A DNA stretch of 64,000 nucleotides from Polaromonas jejuensis NBRC 106434 (GCF_001598235.1 NZ_BCYO01000007.1:62001-126000), one strand, 5' to 3'; positions 18,477-28,015 are shown, counted from the first letter of the stretch. Made by a program: numbers and translations. Notes: generated by a model not told the origin, from the letters alone.

Positions 18477-19874
18477 CTACAAGGTTCCGTAACTGTGCAG
18501 GCCCGAGAGAAACATATTGACGCCCAGGAAGGCAAAGCTGGTCACCGCCAGGCCCACCAGGGCCCACCAGGCAGCGAAAGTGCCGCGCAGGCCCTTCATG
18601 AGCCGCATGTGCAGCCAGGCGGCATAGTTGAGCCAGACGATCAAGGCCCAGGTCTCCTTCGGGTCCCAGCTCCAGTAGCCACCCCAGGCCTCCGCGGCCC
18701 ACAGTGCGCCGAGCACGGTCGCAATCGTGAAAAAGGCAAAACCGACGGTGATCGCCTTGTACATCACATCATCAAGTACCTCCAGGCTGGGAAGACGCGA
18801 AGCAATATGCCGGCGGCCCAGCAAAAAGCCGGTGGCAATCAGCCCCGACACCAGCAGATAGCCCACCCAATAGCTGCTGCCGCCTGCATCAGCGGGCGAT
18901 TTGCGAAACACAATCGGCACAAAACACAGCACCACGCCCAGCAGCCAGATCGGCGTGAGTTTGTACCAGCGGGTTTCGCCAGCCTGCTGCTTGATCAGGT
19001 AGGACAAGGCCACCATGGCCGACAGCGAAAACATGCTGTAGCCTATGAAATTGGCCGGCACATGCAGCTTCATCCACCAGCTTTTGAGGGCCGGCACCAG
19101 CGGCTGGATTTCATGCGCCTCACGAATGACCGTGTACCAGAGCAAAAAGCCGACGGCGGCACTGACCACCAGCATCACGAAGGCGCCCAGCGCACGGGTC
19201 TTGTACTGCGATTCAAAGTAGAGATAGAACGTCGCAGTCATCCAGCAAAACAGTACGAACACCTCGTACAGGTTGCTGACCGGGATATGGCCCACGTCGG
19301 CGCCAATCAGATAGCTTTCGTACCAGCGCACCAGCGTGCCGATCAGTGCCATGCCGACGGCCGCCCAGGCGATCTTGGAGCCCAGCGATTCCAGCGTCGC
19401 GCTATGGCTTGAAGCGCCGCTGACCGGCTTATTCCCGGCGAACATGCCCAGCCAGTAAAAAATCGTGCTCATGAAAAACAGCATGCTCATCCACAGGATG
19501 GCCGACTGGCTGGACAGGAAATACTTGAGCCAGAACACCTGCTCGGAGCGCGCCAGCTCGCCCTGGTAAGACCAGATGCCGAGCAAGGCGAAAACGGTGA
19601 CAACCAGCATCAGCACCCGCAGAGCCCGCCAGAACCAGCCCATGGCAATCGCCGCAGGAATGGCTGCCAGCAGGATGCCCTTTTCGTATACATCCATGAA
19701 CTCGCCATAAGCGGCCAGGGCATAAAGACCGCCCGCCATGACGAGCGCAGCAAACCCCCAGTCCAGCGCGTTGCGCCGGGCGAAATAGCCCTGGTTCAGG
19801 CTTAGCGTGGTGTTGCGCCCTGCCGCCGGGCTTGTGATGTTGGCAGCCCGGGTAGTGATCATTGTCGTTTTCAT
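18477..19874 (-). CDS. ccsB: System II cytochrome c biogenesis protein CcsB (CcsA/ResC type)
   Basis: An integral membrane protein of 465 aa that binds haem and delivers it to apocytochromes c with its partner ResB/Ccs1. It has about eight membrane spans and the haem-handling WWD motif WGGYWSWDPKETWALIVWL, with a following histidine in NYAAWLHMRL. The N-terminal 27 residues are hydrophilic. Usually resB lies immediately upstream; here the upstream gene is a di-haem peroxidase and no resB is present in the window. A strong terminator for the peroxidase gene separates the two, so ccsB must be transcribed separately. Confidence 0.92.
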   Translation of the reverse strand: MKTTMITTRAANITSPAAGRNTTLSLNQGYFARRNALDWGFAALVMAGGLYALAAYGEFMDVYEKGILLAAIPAAIAMGWFWRALRVLMLVVTVFALLGIWSYQGELARSEQVFWLKYFLSSQSAILWMSMLFFMSTIFYWLGMFAGNKPVSGASSHSATLESLGSKIAWAAVGMALIGTLVRWYESYLIGADVGHIPVSNLYEVFVLFCWMTATFYLYFESQYKTRALGAFVMLVVSAAVGFLLWYTVIREAHEIQPLVPALKSWWMKLHVPANFIGYSMFSLSAMVALSYLIKQQAGETRWYKLTPIWLLGVVLCFVPIVFRKSPADAGGSSYWVGYLLVSGLIATGFLLGRRHIASRLPSLEVLDDVMYKAITVGFAFFTIATVLGALWAAEAWGGYWSWDPKETWALIVWLNYAAWLHMRLMKGLRGTFAAWWALVGLAVTSFAFLGVNMFLSGLHSYGTL

Positions 19875-19971
19875 AAAAGCACCTGCAGCAGTTTCGTTTT
19901 CAGGCTCTCAAGCTCTTTATTCCCGTCCATGGCCTTACGGTGGGCGGACAAGGCCATGGCGGCGTGGTGTT

Positions 19972-20006
19972 AAAAAAAAGGTGCAGCGTGCAAAGCACGC
20001 TGCACC
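19972..20006 (-). terminator. Rho-independent terminator of the di-haem peroxidase gene
   Basis: A perfect 12-base stem (GGTGCAGCGTGC / GCACGCTGCACC) with a three-base loop, followed in the minus direction by eight T residues. It starts 10 bases after the stop codon at 20016. This is the best intrinsic terminator of the region. Confidence 0.93.
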
Positions 20007-20015
20007 TTTAACTCC

Positions 20016-21767
20016 CTAGTGCCGGGGGATCGCTGGGGATGGGTCGTGTGGGTCCAGGTTCAGGAACGGTTGCAGCGGGTCAGGCCGGCCGTTGGACCCC
20101 ACAGCGGGAAGATGAATATCCAAATCATTTCCGTCCGCGTCTGCGCCGTTGTGGATGAGCAAGGAAGGATGATCGAAGGGTTTCCTCTCGAACCTCACCC
20201 GTTCATCGGTCAGGGAAAGCAGGAAGTCCACCAAATCATTCTTTTGCTGGCTGCTCAAATTCAAGGGCCTTATTTGCGAGTCCGTGAATTTGCCGGGGAA
20301 ATTTCCGCCGCGGTCGTAGAAGTCGACGACATCGCGCAGCGTGGCGGCGGACCCATTATGGAAGTACGGTCCGGTCAACTCCACATTGCGCAGGTGAGGC
20401 GTCTTGAACATGCCGCGGTTCGGATTGAGAACATCCCCGACATCGCCACCTTCGCCGACTGGCCGCACTGCGGTATTGATGAAGCCGGTGGAGGGATTGA
20501 ACGGTACTTCACCCAGCACGGAATTCACCGATGCCTTGGTCAACTCCGCGCCTTTGTGGCATTGAATGCATCGCCCCTGGCCGGTAAACACCTGCATGCC
20601 GCGTTGTTGGGCCGGAGTCAGGAAGCCGTTGTCAAACGGTGTTTCGCTTGCGATCAAGGTGGCTTCATACAGCTGAATCGCCAGTCCCCAGAACAGCGGG
20701 AAATTTGCCTCCTTGACTGTGTACGAATTCGGACAGCCACTAGGCTCGGTGGCTAATACCGCCTTGTTGCCATCCACGCAAAGGTTGGATTGCCACCACT
20801 GATTTTGAAAGGCGTCCTCAACCATTTGGGGGTACCGGCTGGTCAAACCCAGCCCGCTTGCGCTGGCCAATCCTCCCAGGACGCTGTCATTGCTGGCCAC
20901 CTTTTGCTGGGCCAGCGGCGTACTCACCACGCGCAGCATTTTTTTGCCAAGTTGTGAAAAGGTACGACCATTAAAGGACATTTCGACATTGTTATTGGCC
21001 GGCCCGACGGCTTGCGAAGCGGCACTGGCGTTGGCGATGCTGATCCGCACCAACTCAGGCACGCCGTCACTTCTCACCCGCAATACGCGTGCGTTGGGGT
21101 CGGAGTCGCCGCCTGGGTTGACGCCATTAAAGGTTTCACGCGCGCGCCCATCCCAGAAGAAGCGGAAGTTGTAGATCGCGTTGACCACCGAAGGCGCATT
21201 TTTGCCGGTTACCTGCCGTACATTGACATGGTTGCCGATAAAGAAAGTGCCATCGGGAACCGAGGTGCCAATGTCTGCGAGGAAATCGGCAGTCGCCAGT
21301 GCAGCAAGGCCGGTAAAGTCCGTCTTTTTAACACCCGCCGAGCCAGCCACAAGGCTTGTCGTGATCGGGAACATGGCCGGCGTCGCCAGGGTGTTGGCGA
21401 CCCAAGGTGGCACTGGCAGGCCATGCGGATTGAAGATATTCTGGGTCCGGGTATCCGCACCCGCGGCGAAGTGGCAACTGGCGCAAGACTGCCTGCCATC
21501 GCCGCCGGTCTGCATGTCCCAGAAGAGCGCCTTGCCCAGTTTGATGGCGGCATCCTTGTTCTTCACATAGGTCGCCAGATCCGCCGGTTCCGGGGCTCTT
21601 ACCGTCCTGAGCGACGCCAACCCGCCTCCCAAACCGCCTCCGCCTCCTCCTCCGCCTCCTCCACCGCCCCCACCTTTGGCTAAGACGATAGGCGACTGGA
21701 TTGCAATGAATGCCGTGCTGCCGACTATGAGCGACGACACAACTCCATACAAAATACTGTGTTTCAT
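20016..21767 (-). CDS. Di-haem cytochrome c peroxidase / MauG-like protein with a glycine-run leader
   Basis: An exported 583-aa haemoprotein. Two c-type haem sites are seen, C95-A-S-C-H99 and C400-I-Q-C-H404, in the layout of the CcpA/MauG superfamily; FKTPHLRNVELTGPYFHNGS near the C terminus is typical of it. Such proteins reduce peroxide or oxidise partner proteins in the periplasm. A signal sequence (residues 1-30, ending SPIVLA) is followed by 14 consecutive glycines (32-45), then LGGG. AGGAGG lies six bases before the ATG, and a terminator follows the gene. It is larger than the ~330-aa peroxidases. It may need the adjacent ccsB for haem attachment. Confidence 0.9.
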   Translation of the reverse strand: MKHSILYGVVSSLIVGSTAFIAIQSPIVLAKGGGGGGGGGGGGGGLGGGLASLRTVRAPEPADLATYVKNKDAAIKLGKALFWDMQTGGDGRQSCASCHFAAGADTRTQNIFNPHGLPVPPWVANTLATPAMFPITTSLVAGSAGVKKTDFTGLAALATADFLADIGTSVPDGTFFIGNHVNVRQVTGKNAPSVVNAIYNFRFFWDGRARETFNGVNPGGDSDPNARVLRVRSDGVPELVRISIANASAASQAVGPANNNVEMSFNGRTFSQLGKKMLRVVSTPLAQQKVASNDSVLGGLASASGLGLTSRYPQMVEDAFQNQWWQSNLCVDGNKAVLATEPSGCPNSYTVKEANFPLFWGLAIQLYEATLIASETPFDNGFLTPAQQRGMQVFTGQGRCIQCHKGAELTKASVNSVLGEVPFNPSTGFINTAVRPVGEGGDVGDVLNPNRGMFKTPHLRNVELTGPYFHNGSAATLRDVVDFYDRGGNFPGKFTDSQIRPLNLSSQQKNDLVDFLLSLTDERVRFERKPFDHPSLLIHNGADADGNDLDIHLPAVGSNGRPDPLQPFLNLDPHDPSPAIPRH

Positions 21768-22289
21768 TTCGTCCTCCTAAATGTCTAGATGGATATCAAA
21801 AGTTGAGATCACCTATGTCATTTGATTTGGACTTTAGATATCGCATTACCCCACCGGTTTACCCTGCTAACAGTCAACTTTTACTTGTGACTTTTAGTTA
21901 GTCTAGGTATCTATTGATTGGCGGGGAAGTGCCTTGGAGGTGGTTTCGGCAAAGGTAGTAGCGCCCATACCGCAATGTATGGAAGACCCTATGAAACCAG
22001 GCTTGCGTTTGCCGCGCAGGGACTCTGACCGGCGCCCTAACGGTCCTTCCGGCGTCAAGCTCGAGAAGTCCTGCGAGCCATCAATCAGCGACAACACGCC
22101 TCACAGAACGCCCCACACCGCGGGGCGGGAATCCTGCTTCTTGGCCAGCAGCACTTAGGGCCTGTCCATCCACAGGCCATCTTGTTGGCAATGGCGACGA
22201 CCCCTAGCTAGCCAGGCAGACACCTTACAAATAGAGATAGAAATGGCCCTTGCCTGGCAACCACTTGATGACAGCCTCCTTAGACTGCG
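21768..22289. other. Gene-poor 522-base gap between peroxidase and dctA
   Basis: The first ~130 bases, AT-rich compared with the rest, are the leader and probable promoter of the peroxidase gene read leftward. The remainder (about 21900-22289) has short open frames on both strands, about 64 codons on the minus and 74 on the plus, overlapping each other. I recognise neither product and the pair cannot both be real. No hairpin with a T-run was found downstream of dctA here. It may be decayed sequence at an insertion joint. Confidence 0.5.
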
Positions 22290-23618
22290 TCACCGCCCGC
22301 GAGCGACCTGGAGGTCCAAAATAGCCTCAGGTTCCTGCGAATCCTGCATCGTTGGGTGATCCAATCCCTGGCGCAAACGATTCATGTCCAGGTCCCCGGT
22401 CCATTTGGCCACCACCAGCGTTGCCACGCCGTTGCCCACCAGGTTGGTCAGCGCCCGCGCCTCGGACATAAAGCGGTCAATCCCAAGAATCAGCGCCAGG
22501 CCCGCCACCGGCACGCCCCCCACTGCGGACAAGGTGGCCGCCAGCACAATGAACCCGCTGCCTGTGACACCTGCTGCGCCCTTGGATGTCAGCAGCAGCA
22601 CCGCCAGCAGGGTCAACTGCTGCGTCAGCGTCATCGGCGTGTCCGTGGCCTGGGCGATGAAAACCGCCGCCATGGTCAGGTAAATCGAGGTGCCGTCCAG
22701 GTTGAAGGAATAACCGGTGGGAATCACCAGCCCGACCACCGATTTGCGCGCTCCCAGGTTTTCCATCTTTTCCATCATGCGTGGCAACACCGATTCTGAT
22801 GACGAGGTGCCCAGCACGATCAGCAGTTCTTCCTTGATGTAGCGAACAAACTTGAACACGCTGAAACCGTGCAGACGGCTCACGATGCCCAGTACCACGA
22901 ACACAAAGATCAGGCAGGTCAGGTAGAACGCGCCCATGAGCTTGCCCAGCGAAAACAGCGAGCCCAGCCCGTATTTGCCGATGGTGAACGCCATCGCGCC
23001 GAAGGCACCAATCGGAGCGACCTTCATGATGATGCCGACGATGTCGAACAACACATGGGAAAACTTCTCGATGAAGTCAAACACCATGGTGCCGCGCCCA
23101 CCGAACCTGTGCAGCGCAAAGCCAAACAAAACGGAGAACAGCAGAACCTGCAGAATCTCGCCCTTGGCAAATGCGTCCACCACCGAGGAGGGAATCACGT
23201 TGATCAGAAAATCCACCGTGCCCTGCATCTTGCCCGGCGCCGTGTAGGCGGCAATTCCCTTGGTGTCCAGTGACGTCGGATCCACATGCATTCCCGTGCC
23301 AGGCTGCAATACGTTCACGACGATCAGTCCAATGACCAGCGCCAGTGTGGAGACAACTTCAAAATAAAGCAGCGCCAGGCCACCGGTCTTGCCCACCTTT
23401 TTCATGTCTTCCATGCCGGCAATGCCGATCACGACGGTACAGAAAATGATCGGTGCGATGATCATTTTGATCAGCTTGATAAAACCATCGCCCAAAGGTT
23501 TCATTTGGGCCCCCAGTTCAGGGGAGAAGTGGCCGAGCAGCACGCCGATGGCGACGGCAAACAGGACCTGGACATAAAGTGACTTGTAAAGCGGCTTGCG
23601 CACGGGCGTCTTCGACAT
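22290..23618 (-). CDS. dctA: C4-dicarboxylate:proton/sodium symporter DctA
   Basis: A 442-aa symporter of the DAACS family that imports succinate, fumarate and malate. Family hallmarks are [19 protein letters not shown], the serine-rich loop [13 protein letters not shown] (HP1), [22 protein letters not shown] (TM7) and HP2 [21 protein letters not shown]. The ATG at 23618 is preceded by AAGG; an open frame continues 46 codons upstream but is not conserved-looking. It lies downstream of the TRAP-type receptor gene on the same strand with 147 bases between, and beside a divergent two-component system, which fits dicarboxylate-induced expression. Confidence 0.95.
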   Translation of the reverse strand: MSKTPVRKPLYKSLYVQVLFAVAIGVLLGHFSPELGAQMKPLGDGFIKLIKMIIAPIIFCTVVIGIAGMEDMKKVGKTGGLALLYFEVVSTLALVIGLIVVNVLQPGTGMHVDPTSLDTKGIAAYTAPGKMQGTVDFLINVIPSSVVDAFAKGEILQVLLFSVLFGFALHRFGGRGTMVFDFIEKFSHVLFDIVGIIMKVAPIGAFGAMAFTIGKYGLGSLFSLGKLMGAFYLTCLIFVFVVLGIVSRLHGFSVFKFVRYIKEELLIVLGTSSSESVLPRMMEKMENLGARKSVVGLVIPTGYSFNLDGTSIYLTMAAVFIAQATDTPMTLTQQLTLLAVLLLTSKGAAGVTGSGFIVLAATLSAVGGVPVAGLALILGIDRFMSEARALTNLVGNGVATLVVAKWTGDLDMNRLRQGLDHPTMQDSQEPEAILDLQVARGR

Positions 23619-23765
23619 GGCTATGGCCTTGAATGGGGTGGAAAATGAAAGCGGGTCATGCCCGTTCATCCGGGGCACAACCAGCCAGCATCCCGCGGGG
23701 CGGGAAAGCTGTGAATGGTAGGCACCCATCACCCACTCGCCAACTGTGGCGTTCAACAGTCGGGT

Positions 23766-24803
23766 TTACCCTAGATCCCGAGACAAACAGTCGCGTTGCA
23801 CCTGGCTCAACAGGTTCGCCCCCACCCGGCGTTGAAAGCTGTCATACACCGGTTGCACGGCGCGGCGCATGGCATCCCGCTGCGCGCTTGATAGCGCATG
23901 GACGCGAACGCCGGAGGATTCCCGCAGCGTTGCCAGGGCCTGCTGGTTCATTTGGGCCGACAGGCGATTGCCTTCCTCCAGCGCATCGTTCAGGGCCGAG
24001 GTCAAAATACCTCGGTCGGTTTCATCCAGACTGGCCCAGAAACGGGGATTGGACACCACCGCATAACCCAGATAGCCATGGCTGGTCAGCGTCACGGAGC
24101 GCTGGACAGAAGCCAGCCCCTGCGTCAGGAAATTGGACAGCGGGTTTTCTGCGCCATCGACCACCCCCGTCGCTAAAGCGCGTTGGGTTTCGTCAAACGG
24201 CAACACCACGGGGTGCGCGCCCAGCGAGCGCATTTGAGCCGTCAGCACGCGTGAGGCCTGTATGCGTATGCGAAGCCCCTTGAAATCCTGCACATTCTGG
24301 ATGGGTTTGCCTGCGCTCATCTGTTTGAAACCATTGTCCAGAAAACCCAGTCCCACCATTTGCTGGCGTAACAGGCGCTGCAATAATTGCCGGCCTATCG
24401 GGCCCCGAGTCACACACCGCACCTGCTCCAGATCATGGAATAAAAATGGCAGGTCAAAGACCTCGAATTCCGAGACGCCCACCGTGCCGAACTTGGACAG
24501 CGAGGGGGCCAGCATCTCGACGGCCCCCAACTGCAGGGCCTCCATCTCATCGTCATCACCATAAAGCTGCGAATCCGGATAAACCTCTACCCGTATGCGC
24601 CCGCCGGAGCGCTGCTCCACCAGCTTCTTGAAGCGCGAGGCCATCTGCCCCTTGGGCGTATCTTGCGCCACCACATGCGAGAAGCGGACCAGCACCTCTG
24701 CCTGCGCAGCTTGAACCGGCCCAGCCTGCCACATGCAGGCGCCCAATCCTGCGCAACAGAGCCACGCCAGTCGTCCCCAGTTGATCCACTTCAAGCCATG
24801 CAT
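23766..24803 (-). CDS. dctP: TRAP-type C4-dicarboxylate receptor DctP, without DctQM
   Basis: A 345-aa periplasmic receptor. After an N-terminal signal segment (LAWLCCAGLGACMWQAGPVQA) come the DctP features VRFSHVVAQDTPKGQMASRFKKLVEQRSGGRIRVEVYP, QLYGDDDEMEALQLGAVEM and the arginine-containing KGLRIRIQASRV, which in the family holds the substrate carboxylate. The DctQ and DctM membrane subunits needed for TRAP transport are not found nearby; the neighbour is the unrelated permease DctA. The ATG is only 32 bases from the divergent kinase gene. It may feed a TRAP permease elsewhere or act as a ligand sensor for the kinase; both are inference. Confidence 0.88.
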   Translation of the reverse strand: MHGLKWINWGRLAWLCCAGLGACMWQAGPVQAAQAEVLVRFSHVVAQDTPKGQMASRFKKLVEQRSGGRIRVEVYPDSQLYGDDDEMEALQLGAVEMLAPSLSKFGTVGVSEFEVFDLPFLFHDLEQVRCVTRGPIGRQLLQRLLRQQMVGLGFLDNGFKQMSAGKPIQNVQDFKGLRIRIQASRVLTAQMRSLGAHPVVLPFDETQRALATGVVDGAENPLSNFLTQGLASVQRSVTLTSHGYLGYAVVSNPRFWASLDETDRGILTSALNDALEEGNRLSAQMNQQALATLRESSGVRVHALSSAQRDAMRRAVQPVYDSFQRRVGANLLSQVQRDCLSRDLG

Positions 24804-24835
24804 GTCCGCTATGCTACCCAAAAGCCCCCATCACA

Positions 24836-26815
24836 ATGACAGAGCCAACCATCGACTTCGCGATCCTCGACCTGGACACCCGCCAGTTGTCGATCTTGAA
24901 CCGTCGTGCCATGACCTGGCTGGTTGGCATGCTGCTGCTGGTCACAGTGTCCATTGTGTTGCTCGCGCTGTTCCTGCGCACGGTGGAGACGGAAGAAGAA
25001 GACCGCCGCCGCACCGCCGATGCCCAATGGCTGGACCAGACCCTGCACTTTCACTTCCGCCGCCTTGAGCGGGATCTGGGTGTGTTGGCGCTGCAGGCAC
25101 AGCGCAGTGAGGCTTCGGCGCCCCATGCGCTGTCGGGAGGACAGCTCTGGAAAAGCGCGGACGTGATTGCCTACCACGACTGGCTGGCGGTAGACCGGCA
25201 GCCCACAGTGGCCACCTGGCCCCTGTTTCTGCAGGCCGCCGCGCAACACCCCGACAATGCTGAAGCGCTTTCGGCCATGCTGAAGACCACCCGGGGACTC
25301 CAGCGCGCGGCTTATGCCGGCCCATTGCTGCAGGCCGACGGCACCCCGGGGCAGATGCTTTGGCTTGCCGTTCCAATGTTTGAGAGGGACCGTTTTATCG
25401 GCGATTACGTTGCCGCCATCCGGTTCGACCGGGTTCTTGCCAGTGTTGTCCCGTCATGGTTTTTCAAGGACCACGCATTGGCCTTGGACACGGAAGCCGC
25501 TCCTCTCGCATCGGCGGAGTCTGACAACCCATTGCCTTACTTCGCGCCCATCAACCTGCCTGGCGCCCCATTGAGGTTGCGGGTTGCCCCCCTGAACAGC
25601 CAGCCGGCCCTGGCACCGCGTATTTTTTTCGGAGTCGCCCTGATATGCCTGGCGGCCATGTTGGTGGCGCTTTATTTTTTGCGCCGCGACACCGCTCGCC
25701 GTCAGCGGGCCGAATCGCAACTGCAAACCCAGATGGCGCTGCGCACCGCCATGGAACGCTCAATCACGCTGGGCCTGCGAGCCTGGGACCAGAACGGGCG
25801 TCTGCTCTACGCCAACCAGACATTTTGCCGAATGGTGGGTTTGACGCCGCAGAACATTCTGGGCCAAACAGAAGGTATGCCCTACTGGCCCGCCGAACAG
25901 GGCGATGAGTTCCAACTGCTTAAGCAAAGCCTGACCCTGCCCATGGAGCAACAGGTTGGCGTGGAGATGCAATTGCGCCACCGCGAAGGCCATAGGCTGG
26001 ATGTGCTGGCGCATGGCGCGCCGTTGACACTGGTGGATGGCAGGGTGATTGGGTGGATGGGGTCGGTACTGGATATCACGGAACGCAAACGCACCGAGCG
26101 ACTGGCCTCACGCCGGCAAGAAATACTCGAAGCGTCCGGCCGCCTGATTGCCGTCGGCGAGGTGGCATCCACCCTGGCGCACGAGCTCAATCAGCCCTTG
26201 GGTGCGCTCAGCAGCTTTGCAAACGGCCTGCTGAACCGGATGCGGGAGGGTCGCATGACGCTGGCGGATGTCGCGCCGGTGGTTGAGCGGATGGAACGCC
26301 TGGCCGAAAAGGCGGGTCGCGTGATCCAGCGCGTCAACGCCTTCGCCCGGCGGCAGGAAATGAGCTGCCAACCCCTGGAACTCATCCAATTCATCACGCG
26401 CGTAGTCGGCAATGTGCCTTTACCCGACGGGTTGAAGCTGGAGATGCGTCTACCGGACAATGAGGTCACCCTGCCCGCCGATGTGCTGCTCCTCGAACAC
26501 GCACTTCACAACGTGGTACTCAACGCCACGGAGTGGGCCATCCACGGCGATCAGGCCCCGGCATTCGTGCGGATAAGCCTGGAACAGACCGGGACCATGG
26601 CGGGCATCCGGGTGGAAGACAGCGGGCCGGGCGTGCCCCAAGAGCAGCGCAACAGTATTTTTGACGCTTTTGCCAGCGAAAAAGCCGGGGGCATGGGCAT
26701 GGGGCTGTCGATATGCCGCTCCATCATTGAGGCGCACCACGGCCGGATCGACGTCGAGCGCAGCGCCGAGCTGAACGGGGCACAATTTACGCTGTGGCTG
26801 CCATTGAACCCATGA
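24836..26815 (+). CDS. dctS: Sensor histidine kinase, DctS/DctB-like, with PAS domain
   Basis: A 659-aa membrane kinase. TM1 is at about residues 28-48 (WLVGMLLLVTVSIVLLALFL), then a ~220-residue periplasmic sensing domain, TM2 at about 264-283 (FFGVALICLAAMLVALYFL), a PAS domain at about 300-420 (AWDQNGRLLYANQTFCRMVG), the dimerisation/phosphoacceptor H box (VASTLAHELNQPLG) and a HATPase domain with N (NVVLNATEWA) and G (VEDSGPGVP, GMGMGLSICRSIIEAHHG) boxes. The ATP part is of the NtrB/DctB/FixL kind. The stop codon overlaps the start of the regulator gene. Divergent dctP-dctA are the probable targets. DctS is the name used in Rhodobacter for this pairing with a LuxR-type regulator; orthology is not proven. 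Confidence 0.88.
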   Translation: MTEPTIDFAILDLDTRQLSILNRRAMTWLVGMLLLVTVSIVLLALFLRTVETEEEDRRRTADAQWLDQTLHFHFRRLERDLGVLALQAQRSEASAPHALSGGQLWKSADVIAYHDWLAVDRQPTVATWPLFLQAAAQHPDNAEALSAMLKTTRGLQRAAYAGPLLQADGTPGQMLWLAVPMFERDRFIGDYVAAIRFDRVLASVVPSWFFKDHALALDTEAAPLASAESDNPLPYFAPINLPGAPLRLRVAPLNSQPALAPRIFFGVALICLAAMLVALYFLRRDTARRQRAESQLQTQMALRTAMERSITLGLRAWDQNGRLLYANQTFCRMVGLTPQNILGQTEGMPYWPAEQGDEFQLLKQSLTLPMEQQVGVEMQLRHREGHRLDVLAHGAPLTLVDGRVIGWMGSVLDITERKRTERLASRRQEILEASGRLIAVGEVASTLAHELNQPLGALSSFANGLLNRMREGRMTLADVAPVVERMERLAEKAGRVIQRVNAFARRQEMSCQPLELIQFITRVVGNVPLPDGLKLEMRLPDNEVTLPADVLLLEHALHNVVLNATEWAIHGDQAPAFVRISLEQTGTMAGIRVEDSGPGVPQEQRNSIFDAFASEKAGGMGMGLSICRSIIEAHHGRIDVERSAELNGAQFTLWLPLNP

Positions 26816-27438
26816 ACCCCACCGTACACATCGTCGACGACGATGCCGACTTTCGCGACGGCCTGGCCTGGCTGCTGGATTCGCGCGGGCTTCCGACGCG
26901 CTGCTGGAGCGGTGGCGACATGTTTTTGCAGTCCCTGCGCCCGGGCAGTGAGATGTGGGAATGCTGCGTGGTGTTACTGGACATCCGCATGGAACCGCTG
27001 TCCGGCCTGGCCACGTTTGAACGGCTCAAGGCCATGGGTTGGCCCTGGCCGGTGCTCTTTCTGACCGGCCACGGCGAAATGAGCATGGCCGTGGCGGCGG
27101 TCAAGAACGGGGCCTGGGACTTCCTGGAGAAGCCCTTTCAGAACAACCTGCTGGTGGACAAGGTTGAAGCCGCCCGCCAGGCAGCGCTCGCCCTGCAGGC
27201 CGACTCGCAGGAGCGCCTGCTGTTTCAGCAGGCCTTGGCTGCGCTCAGTGCGCGAGAGCGGGAGGTCCTGGACCAACTATTGCAAGGACACTACAACAAG
27301 AACATTGCCGAACATCTGGGCATCACCCAGCGCACGGTGGAGTACCACCGGGCCAATATCTTTGAAAAACTGCAGGTGAATTCGGCGGTCGAGCTGGCCC
27401 ATCGCATGGGCCGCTTCGCACAACCACCTCCGGGCTGA
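26812..27438 (+). CDS. dctR: FixJ/DctR-type response regulator (receiver plus LuxR HTH)
   Basis: A 208-aa regulator. The receiver has the acidic pocket IVDDDADF and phosphoacceptor D57 (LLDIRMEP), FLTGHGEMSMAV with the conserved Thr, and EKPF with the conserved Lys. The C-terminal LuxR HTH is LSAREREVLDQLLQGHYNKNIAEHLGITQRTVEYHRANIFEKLQV. Its ATG overlaps the kinase stop (ATGA), so the two are translated together. It probably activates dctP and dctA in answer to dicarboxylates. Confidence 0.93.
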   Translation: MNPTVHIVDDDADFRDGLAWLLDSRGLPTRCWSGGDMFLQSLRPGSEMWECCVVLLDIRMEPLSGLATFERLKAMGWPWPVLFLTGHGEMSMAVAAVKNGAWDFLEKPFQNNLLVDKVEAARQAALALQADSQERLLFQQALAALSAREREVLDQLLQGHYNKNIAEHLGITQRTVEYHRANIFEKLQVNSAVELAHRMGRFAQPPPG

Positions 27439-27577
27439 GCCGGGTATTTTTTCTGCGCGGTGGCGCGTCATTCCCGCTTGACAAGACGGTTGGCGCTATT
27501 TTGAAGCGGCGCCATTGGGTGATTTGTTAACCAGTGAGCGGACGTCCTATATTGGCCAAAAGAAGCGGACATTGCAC

Positions 27578-28015
27578 ATGAATCCTTGGGTTGTTTACTG
27601 TGACGGCAGCGCCGTGCCCAACCCCGGTCGTATCGGCCTTGGAGCGGTGTTTACCGAGCCTGATGGCACGCGCCATACGCTTTCGCAAGCGGCGCATGAG
27701 AACGGCTGCAACAATGAAGCGGAGCTAAGAGCTCTGCTGGCGACTCTTCGGGAACTGAAGTTGCGTGGTGCGGGCACGCTTCTCATACATTGCGACAACA
27801 GTGTCGTTGTCGAACAGGTCGGCGGCGCTGCAGCAAAGCCGATTGCCCGGCTGGCCTCCCTGTTTGATGAAGCGCGAGCGCTGCTCAATTCGTTCGACCA
27901 AGCAAACCTGGTGTGGATACCGCGCCATCGCAACAGCGAAGCTGATGCACTCGCTCGTGCCGCATTAGGGATTGCTGAAAAACGCGTTGTCAAAACATCC
28001 AGGAAGCGGCGTTAG
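27578..28015 (+). CDS. Free-standing RNase H-like protein
   Basis: A 145-aa protein with the RNase HI fold and nothing else. Putative catalytic carboxylates are D9 (YCDGSAVPNPG), E49 (GCNNEAEL), D73 (IHCDNS) and the aspartate of RHRNSEADALARAA, so all four positions of the family are filled. It belongs to the type with the reverse-transcriptase-like (RVT_3) signature and not to the long RnhA. It may remove RNA from RNA-DNA hybrids. It is isolated, with over 130 bases on each side before another gene, and has a basic C-terminal tail (KTSRKRR). Confidence 0.82.
   Translation: MNPWVVYCDGSAVPNPGRIGLGAVFTEPDGTRHTLSQAAHENGCNNEAELRALLATLRELKLRGAGTLLIHCDNSVVVEQVGGAAAKPIARLASLFDEARALLNSFDQANLVWIPRHRNSEADALARAALGIAEKRVVKTSRKRR

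Noticed and set aside
21903..22158. Overlapping 64- and 74-codon frames between peroxidase and dctA
   Set aside because: They overlap on opposite strands, have no recognised domain and no strong ribosome binding site. A mobile-element remnant is possible but unsupported.
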